64,000 nucleotides of DNA from Megalonaias nervosa (Eukaryota > Mollusca > Bivalvia > Unionida > Unionidae). This document shows positions 56,440 through 64,000 of the stretch, in pieces. The DNA lies in assembly GCA_016617855.1 (NCBI GenBank), contig JAECUM010001090.1, positions 1 to 64,000 on the forward strand. Reading direction: 5' to 3'. The first letter of the stretch is position 1, and the number at the start of each line of letters is the position of its first letter. The notes beneath the pieces were generated by a model. The model searched no databases. It was not told the DNA's origin and worked only from the letters and a program-made list of their open reading frames with translations. Position numbers and translations under genes: made by a program.

Positions 56440-57560
56440 TCTTTCGTATTTTAGCTCAACTGGCCATAGGGTCATGTGGGCTCTTGGAGTGGGTCTTTGT
56501 ATGCATCTTCCATTTGGCATCCTTGAACAAATGTTATTTCAACTTATTCTAAACAAAATGTAGGATCAATTTCTACCAAATCTGGCACAGAGAATCTGTT
56601 CTGGCCAGCTAAGTTTGTACAAATGATGACAATCTGCCATCTAGTATGGTTGTAACTACTTAAAAATAAAAAAAAAAAAACTTTCTATGACTTCTACTCA
56701 AACACTGTTTCATAGAATGTAATTCGATTTGACCAATGGCATCCTAACAAACAGCCCTTTCAAAAGTTGTATGAAATGAACTGATCCATCATCAAATATA
56801 ACAACCATTTCTAACATTAGAGGACAAAAAATCTTCTCAGAAACTGCTCAGATGAGGTTGGCCACATCTGACATAAACCATTCTGGTATTAATGATTTTC
56901 AGACTGAAACAAAAGATGTCAATTCATCATTAGCCATTAGCTATGACTGCCATTACCAAAAATGGACAAATCATTTCAACGACTTCTCAGAAACCACTCC
57001 ACTGAATTTTGACCAAATTGTACACAAAGCATTCTAGCACGAGGGTTTTTCTAACTTTGTATAAATGATGCCAATTTGCCATCAAATATAGCTGCTGTTG
57101 CTAAACATAAAACTTCCAAAGAACCACTCGACAGAATTGGGTGAAATTTTACAGAATCGTGGCTCAATTGCTTACAAGTTTCATACAAAAGGATAACATT
57201 CTACCATTAAAATTATGGCTGTCATTACAAAAAGAAGAAAAATATTTAAACAACTTTATCTTTAATAAAGCGCGGAGCAGAAAGTAACTAACGTTGACAC
57301 AAAGCATCCTGGCAAAAGAACTTTTTAATGTCGGATATACTGATGTGCGATTAAATATGAATGAGAACATAAAAACTTGAGAAACTTTGAAACAATTCTT
57401 TTCATAACATATGCAATCAACAGTATTCAGGAAATTTCAACAGAAAGCATCATATTGACCCAGATGTCTTGACAAGTTGCCTTTACATAGGCTCAGTTGC
57501 AAATGTTAAAAGGTGGTCAATCTTAGGCCCACTTGAGTCTCTTGTTTTCATGTATAAACG
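56440..57560. repeat. Diverged tandem repeats, unit about 140 bp
   Basis: Repeated themes CTCAGAAACC-CTC, TGACCAAATTGTACACAAAG, ACAAATGATG-CAATCTGCC and CCATCAAATATA-C recur about every 140-150 bases, a decay pattern common in bivalve genomes. Confidence 0.6.
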
Positions 57561-59117
57561 TTAGCTTACACATGTTTTATATTGACAATTCTTTTTGAAA
57601 TACATAAATGTCCATTGCAGAATATTCAGACAGACAGTTATAATACGACTTGGAAACTATTGCAATGTCAGCTGATTTAACAATTAAATAAATGTCTTTG
57701 TTTCGTTACGTGTGCCTCATATCAGTGTATTTAGTATAAAATTATTAATCATTGATTTACATTTTGCACACATTTAAACCAACATCCATATAATCCCTTC
57801 GAGTGTGGAACAAGAAATATGGAGACCAAATTCGAATATTTACTTAGTTTCTCTCTCAGACAGTCTTCATCTCACTAGAAATTTTGCCATACTTAAGACT
57901 AGCTTATTAGATATCCCGGACTTCGAAGACTACAATGCATTGCTATGGAATAGGTAGACTCTGCGATGACTGGTGGATCTTGCAAATAATATCACGGGGC
58001 TAGAATGTTTGTATATTTATATTAGATTCACACTCTCATCAGTTACAACATAAACTTCTATTGTCAGTCCTTTCATGATGTGGTCAGCACGGAGCTCTTG
58101 TTGAATATTCAAATAAGTCTTTTAACATGGAGATATACTTTGTCATAAGAAGATTCTTGTACTACGAGCAGGAAATATATTGAACAATGTAATGAACCTT
58201 GTCTAGTTTGTCTATAATGTGTCTGAACATATGTTGCATGAAGACTGGCAATGGTATACCAATAAATTAAAATGTTATATATCAGGCATGTAGTAAATGT
58301 ACGTGTCTTTATTCTGTGATTATTTATTTTCTTTAATTCTGATATGCTATTAGTTGATTTTAGGCAAGTGTTTTAAAAAGAAACATTGCCATAACCACTT
58401 AGGTTTATTTTGTTTTAATCTATCTTGGGGAAGGAGGAATGTACTGTTTATGTTTTGTGGTCTGCAGCACGGGTGTTCGGTTTGTTTGTGTCCATCCATC
58501 CATTTGTCCATCCATCCATTTGTCCATTCAGAGAAACTTGCTGGCATGATTGCATAAAAGCCATGAAATGCAGACAAATGAAGTTTGGTTAGATTTTTCT
58601 ATGAACATTTACATTTATATGTAAAAGGCCTACTTGCATTTTGTTCTTCTTTTTGAAGCCAGTCAAACAACTGTTTATCTTTTACAGATTTTAAACTGGG
58701 GTGGGTGGGACAGGGATACTTTTGTTATAAAAACCTTTTGTGTATGATAAAGCAAAGTCCTTTTGAGCAGTCAAATGAAAATTGGGATGTTCTATTGTAT
58801 ACATATTTAAATAATCTGATTAACATTTCATGCCAATAAAATTATTTTTTGCATTTTATCTTTTGAAATTTTAGACTTAGACTTCTTGGTTTGAAGTAGG
58901 TACAAACATGTTTTGTAAAAGCAAATCAAGTTCTCCATGGGTGGGGTAGGTTTTAAAAGAAAGTCAGGTGTCCCCAACTCTGTCTTTTAAAATGATGAGA
59001 CGTAATGGAGCAGAGAATTTACTGGCATTTTCTACATTTGAAAATACATCAACAATAATTTATAATAACTAAGAGAACTTTACTTTAAGGAATGTACTAT
59101 AAACTGCATTCAGGTTA
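57561..59117. other. No recognisable gene
   Basis: Contains a short ATCC-rich tract at about 58491-58528. No gene is seen. Confidence 0.45.
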
Positions 59118-59236
59118 TGTGTGTGTGATTTTGATTTTTAACATAGCTTTAAGAATTGTTCAGTCATATCACTACGATTTCAGCATCATGGCAGTTTATA
59201 GTGAGATCTAGCACTGGGGCATCATGCCAATTTGAC
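59118..59236 (-). mobile_element. SINE 3' fragment, inverted relative to its neighbour
   Basis: The minus strand reads GGCATGATGCCCCAGTGCTA, then CACTATAAACTGCC, GATATGACTGAACAATTCTT, AAAGCTATGTTAAAAATC. This matches 59620-59730 on the plus strand almost base for base. Confidence 0.9.
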
Positions 59237-59352
59237 TTTAGAGGTTAACTAAACAAACTGTATGTATCGTAAAGTAATAACATCGGTCGGACCAAACTAT
59301 TAATTTGCATTGTAAAAGTGATAGACTTTTATTGCATAGGCTAATTAGATAC

Positions 59353-59356
<4 letters not shown>

Positions 59357-59420
<64 letters not shown>
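59357..59420. repeat. (TA)n microsatellite, left of SINE
   Basis: Perfect TA run ending immediately at the SINE head. Confidence 0.95.
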
Positions 59421-59421
<1 letters not shown>

Positions 59422-59733
59422 GCTCCGGTGGCCTAGTGGTTAGAGCGTCCGCCTCGGATGCGGGAGGTCGTGGGTTCGATCCCCGGTCGAGTCATACCAA
59501 AGACTTACAAAAATGGTACTAACAGCTGCCTCGCTTGGCGCTCAGCATTAAGAGGTTAGTGTTAGGACTGGTCGGCCTGGTGTCAGCATAATGTGACTGG
59601 GTGGGACATCATGCTACATGTCTGCGGCATGATGCCCCAGTGCTAGACATCACTATAAACTGCCACACTGCAGACATCGTAGCGATATGACTGAAAAATT
59701 GTTAAAGCTACGTTAAAAATCATAATCACATCA

Positions 59734-59736
<3 letters not shown>
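59421..59736 (+). mobile_element. Full-length tRNA-derived SINE
   Basis: The head has TGGCCTAGTGGTTAGAGCG (A box) and GGGTTCGATCCCC (B box). The body includes CTCGCTTGGCGCTCAGCATT, GGTCGGCCTGGTGTCAGCAT, TGGGACATCATGC, GACTGAAAAATTGTTAAAGC and ACGTTAAAAATCA. This is a widespread invertebrate SINE type with a conserved central domain. The tail runs directly into a second (TA)n. Confidence 0.9.

Positions 59737-59791
<55 letters not shown>
59737..59791. repeat. (TA)n microsatellite, right of SINE
   Basis: Perfect TA run starting at the SINE tail. Confidence 0.95.
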
Positions 59792-59794
<3 letters not shown>

Positions 59795-61740
59795 AGTGTT
59801 GCAATCTAATAATGGCTTTACAGATCTCTTTCTAGAGAGTGGACAGGGAGAGAAATGTATTTCTTTCCTCAAGATGGTAGATTAATGGGCAAAGTAATGG
59901 CATTGGAAAATACAAACGTATAACAGATGACTTCCATGTGTGACCATCTGTGAGGTTCTCTATGGAAGGGTTTAGAATGTCCTTAGAATGCTAACAAACG
60001 GCAGCTGTAACCAAACTGAGGATGAATGATATCTCTGCAACATTAGTTGAGTGTTGAGAATGAATTTCCAGTCCATACATACAGAGGAAGGTGTTTTCGC
60101 TCCAGATGCATAATATCAATGTCAATAGCTGGGACTTCAGTCTGAAAGCTGGTTTGAATTTGATGGGAGTTCATGATGTGAAATGAATTTCCTCTTTTTA
60201 CTTTGCTCCTGAAGCTGCCTTTCATATCAGTGTAGTATATCAGTGACGTTACCAGACTGGGATAGTTTTTTAAATGATGGCTGGTCTCTCTTGACTAACA
60301 TACTAACAAATGCTGGAACTTTATAAGAGGCCATTCACAGGGCAGGTACAAGAGAACAAAAGCTCGAAAGTCTAATGTTCATACATGGAAGACTGGTCCT
60401 CTAAACATCTTTGGTTCAAGAAAGATAGTACGAGTGAGCATGAATTGCTGGTCATGCTGGACATGGTTATTTCCAGGCATTCACTCTCTGTATGATCAAC
60501 ATTCCAGAACTAGTTGCAGGAGTCTGGGAATGAAGCAGTGCGATAGCCAGTCAGGACAATCTGTCCATTACCAGACTGATACTACCATGAGCCGCATACT
60601 GAGTAACATGTTATGGTTCACTTATTCTCGTACCAGTTATACATAGGCATTTTAGTCCACGCTGAGATTGAAACACTGGTTGGAATTTGATTGTCTTAAA
60701 GCCTGAACTGGGTGTATTTGGAATAAAAAAAAATCACTATGTCTAGTACAAGAAGTCAAACACTTAGAGTTCTGCTGGATCTAGTGTAGTCCAAATCCAG
60801 TTGGTGGGTGGTGACAAAGCGCAGTAGTTGCTACCCTGGATAATATTATCAATACAGGTGGATGATCCATATTAGTACTTGCCCAACTGTGCAGTGAAGA
60901 GTCATTCAGTCGATAGTGACAAGGATGATGACAGACCTAGAACTGTGTGAGAAGCTTGTGATGGCTTGGGCAGCCACATTTCTTTTGAATGGGTGAGCTT
61001 TCTGCCTTTAGGGATTTAGCCAAAATGAAATTGTCTCCTGAGGCAACAGTAGCAGCAATTCTTGATCATGAGCTTTTGATTCTCTCATTTATTTGGCACC
61101 TACAGCCCCCATAAGTCCTCAAACCAATTTGAGCAAATTGAATTAAACCCATTTAAATTTATGCAGGATGAACCCGCATATACTGCTTCACTGCTTCATG
61201 GACTGCTTCACTAGCACCTGAAGCACTTAATCTGCCTGTAAATCAAAGTACTGAAAATACAGATGGCTTGATGCATTCAGGTAATATGTAGATGATCACA
61301 AGGATGAATATAACTTGAATGATGTTTATAATCGTGTACATTTCATGATCAGAAGCAAATACCCATACATTTTATTTATATATTTTAGAAATCGTTTCTG
61401 CATTTATCTTAATAATGATTGACGAATCATTTTCTCACAGGTTTAGAATTGGAGTTATTTATTTTACATACCATGAATGTAATTTTATGGTCAAAAGGCC
61501 AGAAGAGCTATTATAGAAGTACCTTACTATTAGAAACAAACTGTAGAGACAGATGACAGACATGGACAGCCTAATAGAGAACACAAAACAGACAGCACAA
61601 AAACAAACTGTCTGCCACCTTTAATGGAGAGAACCATACTTTGTGCCACCAAAGGGCATTGTGAAATCTGAAGTATATTGAGCAATGGTATGATCAGGTA
61701 TTTAGTCATAAAGCTAAACTTACTGTGCAGAAACTATTAT
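59792..61740. other. No confirmed gene
   Basis: Short frames at 60043-60225 and 60434-60646. One reading near 60440-60560 (EHELLVMLDMVISRHSLSV) vaguely recalls a decayed transposase, but I cannot support it. Confidence 0.35.
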
Positions 61741-62330
61741 TTGCTTAATAAACATACCACGACCGTAACCTCTAATCTTTAGACCCAGCAATTTGGAGGT
61801 CTTTTTATTACCCTAAATGCAATCCAGCCAAGACATTTGGTCAAGGAACTTGTTCTTAAATTAAAATTATTTTACAAAACTCATTTCTCTGTAAGCCATA
61901 ATTTCCATGACCTTTGACAGTCTGATCTCAAAATTAATAGGTCTTTTCCTCACTTAAGTGCAAGCTCTCCACAACATTTGGTCAAGGAACATGGTCATGA
62001 ACTAATGTTATTATGCATATACCATTGCTCATCTTTCAATCGTAGTGGCTTCTGACCTTTTGACTTCCAAATCATTAGGTCACTTGTTTATCCAATATAC
62101 ATGCCATCCACAAAGTCTGGTAACAGCAGATTGTGGACAACTCTTTAAATTGTGTGGAAATGTGGAAACTATTTTTCTTCTTGCAGTCTCATTGACCTTT
62201 GACTTTCTATCCCCCAAATCAATAGGCTTCTTTCTTACCCCAAGCGTACTCCATCCACAAAGTTAGGCAACTGCAGATGGTGGATAAGTAGAGTTAATGT
62301 GCAGAAACCAAACTGGTAACATATTAATGG
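61741..62330. repeat. Diverged tandem repeats with TGACCTTTGAC-like boxes
   Basis: Units of about 140 bp share CATGACCTTTGACAGTCTGA or TTGACCTTTGACTTTCTATC, AAAATTAATAGG or AAATCAATAGGC, and CCATCCACAAAGT or CTCCACAACATTTGGTCAAG. Confidence 0.7.
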
Positions 62331-63554
62331 AAATCAAAATTTGTTCCACAATGTGGCGGGCATACAAAATTCACAAACATTATATGAACAGAACTTTGGA
62401 AAATTGTGTATTTGCAAACATTTAACAATGCAATTATCTTCACAATATTTGATATGAAGCATTCTTGATGGGCCATGTAGTGGTAATACTTTTACCTTGG
62501 ATTGAAGTAGGCTGCAGAACAAAGAGGAAACCACTTAACTTTGATGGAAACCAAACATTGTCCAAATGCTGTTTTATTTGTAATCTCCCAAGAAAATGGT
62601 ATATGTTAAACAAACTGTAGGCACAGTGAAGTAGCAAAAGCTAAATTTCTATAGACTTATTTACAACAAATAATTTAATTGACATGTCTACAATCAAAGC
62701 AAATAGCTTTCCAGTGGTCTTGTGTTAGATTAAGACCAATAAACAGATTTTTAATACACATTCCTATGTTTACTTTGTACACTGCCATTACCCTGGACAA
62801 TGACGGGACTATCATTTCACATATTTAGTTTAAATCTCAGCTGGAGCAGAACGGAAGCATCTCCATAGAAATCTGTTGTCATACCAACTCTGTTTACTTG
62901 ACTAAGTTTTAATTGAAATATAACGCAATAATAAATGCAAACATGGTAGTCCATGATCTACCAGCGCATAAAGAGTGTTTGTTTTATTATTAATTTCAAG
63001 CAAACAAAACAAGGACTTATTTTTGGTAGACTATCTGATTTTAAATCTAGATCTACAATATATGCAGTTGGGTATGCAGTAAACATGAAATTTACTGTAA
63101 TCTTGATTAAACATGACAAAGACTACTTTGGAATAAAGAATTTACACTTTTTTTATTGTTCCAATTATTATGTATTTTGGTATATACATGAAGTTAACAT
63201 TTGTCTCTAAAATAAACCTACGCCGACAGTTAAAACCTGAAAATGAAAATAAAAATGAAAATTTCAAGATTATATAGCAAACCGAAAGTTAAGATGCCAG
63301 CAAGAAAGTTTAACAGAAAGAACTGGCAGTATTTCTTGGAATGACAACATTCGACAGGTTATGTAGACCATGACACATAGTCTCTGAAAGAAAAGACAAT
63401 CTTAATGCTGAAGAAGTGAGTACAGATCTAACCGAATGGAATAGACATTGACATATACTCTATGAAACACAAGCTTATCTAGACCCAAAAATACTGTCTC
63501 AGTCTAATGGGTTGAATAAACTGTAATACATATTCTCTGAAATACAAATCTGTC
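62331..63554. other. No recognisable gene
   Basis: Possibly 3' untranslated or downstream sequence of the exon at 63555-63816. Several AATAAA-type signals occur, but none can be assigned. Confidence 0.4.
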
Positions 63555-63816
63555 TCAGTGCTGAAGAAGCTGATCCCAGTCTACCTGGTTGGAATACACC
63601 TCCATATTCAGCCACAGTTCATAGTTTTCTTTAAATTCTTCAGTCAATTCTGCTTTTTGTCCTAAAACACTAATAATACAGTTATCCACTGGTTTAAAGT
63701 CTGGGTCCGAACCATTGGAACCATAGCGCCGATTGTTAAATCTGTCAACACATGCACGGAGAGAACATTCCTCAGCTTGGAAATCCCAAGGTCTGGCATC
63801 CATACATGTATATGCA
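63555..63816 (-). CDS. 3'-terminal coding exon, family not recognised
   Basis: The minus strand has a strong acceptor TTATTATTTTTCAG at 63830-63817, then an open exon beginning AYTCMDARPWDFQAEECSLR and continuing ACVDRFNNRRYGSNGSDPDF, KPVDNCIISVLGQK and WLNMEVYSNQVDWDQLLQH, ending in TGA at 63555. Four Cys in the first 50 residues suggest a disulfide-bonded extracellular or lysosomal protein, but that is inference. The exon starts in phase with one leading base. The upstream exons lie outside the window. Confidence 0.65.
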
Positions 63817-63854
63817 CTGAAAAATAATAATGATTAAATAATTAGGTACGTGCG

Positions 63855-63912
<58 letters not shown>

Positions 63913-63930
63913 TGTGTGTGTGTGTGTCAA
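63855..63930. repeat. (TA)n then (GT)n compound microsatellite
   Basis: (TA)n at about 63855-63872 followed by (GT)n to about 63928, in the intron upstream of the terminal exon. Confidence 0.95.
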
Positions 63931-64000
63931 AAGTGAGAGAGGGTGAGGGATGAGAGAGATGGAGAGAGAGTAAAATGAGGAACTTAATTCACGACACATG

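Noticed and set aside
59421..59495. A genuine tRNA gene
   Set aside because: A and B boxes are good, but the acceptor stem does not pair properly and a SINE body with a second homologous copy nearby follows.

Overview
The window is eukaryotic and most likely from a bivalve mollusc. This is an inference from three things: AT-rich sequence with long introns and canonical splice sites, tRNA-derived SINEs of the type common in molluscs, and diverged tandem blocks carrying TGACCTTTGAC-like boxes. Host coding sequence is sparse. Two exons of a Rab8-like small GTPase lie on the minus strand (20003-20126 and 12436-12496), split by a 7.5-kb intron that holds a LINE, SINEs and minisatellites. An unrecognised 3'-terminal exon lies at 63555-63816 (minus) and a weaker candidate exon at 13021-13240 (minus).

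The rest is mostly mobile-element debris and simple repeats. Two decayed Ty3/gypsy LTR elements, one minus (6.77-9.71 kb) and one plus with both LTRs (22.35-28.38 kb), carry integrase BEFORE reverse transcriptase, the Gmr1-like (copia-style) order. A Merlin/ISXO2-type transposase relic (21.5-22.35 kb, minus) abuts the second element. LINE fragments lie at 17.6-18.9 and 28.5-30.0 kb (both minus).

The outstanding region is 35.0-45.4 kb, a rearranged, decayed Polinton/adintovirus-like element. It holds a protein-primed-type DNA polymerase B relic, a truncated F54H12.2-family (putative capsid) gene, a small Cys/His gene X, an adenain-like protease, and a family of small intronless coiled-coil genes (here called A, B and C). 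Genes X, protease, B and A occur twice, head-to-head, as a fold-back whose inner junction is near 41625; the arms differ at about 13% of bases.

All five copies of the A/B/C genes share one core promoter with invariant geometry: GTTTTC, then 28 bases to a TATA-like box, then 19 bases to CAGTC. All five also share one 3' module: a histone-mRNA-type stem-loop 28-40 bases after the (ancestral) stop, a U7-target-like GAAA box 29-30 bases from the stem start, and TTGCC(A/T)A 50-51 bases from it. The protease genes of the same element instead have AATAAA signals in both arms. I read this as a virus-like element that expresses one gene class through histone-type 3' ends, which could tie that class to S phase. 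I know of no description of this.

From 45.4 kb to the right edge there are microsatellites, a direct segmental duplication with roughly 130-base hairpins (47.7-50.2 kb), a perfect 37-base palindrome (49223-49259), a 101-bp satellite, SINEs including an inverted pair at 59.1-59.7 kb, and diverged tandem repeats.
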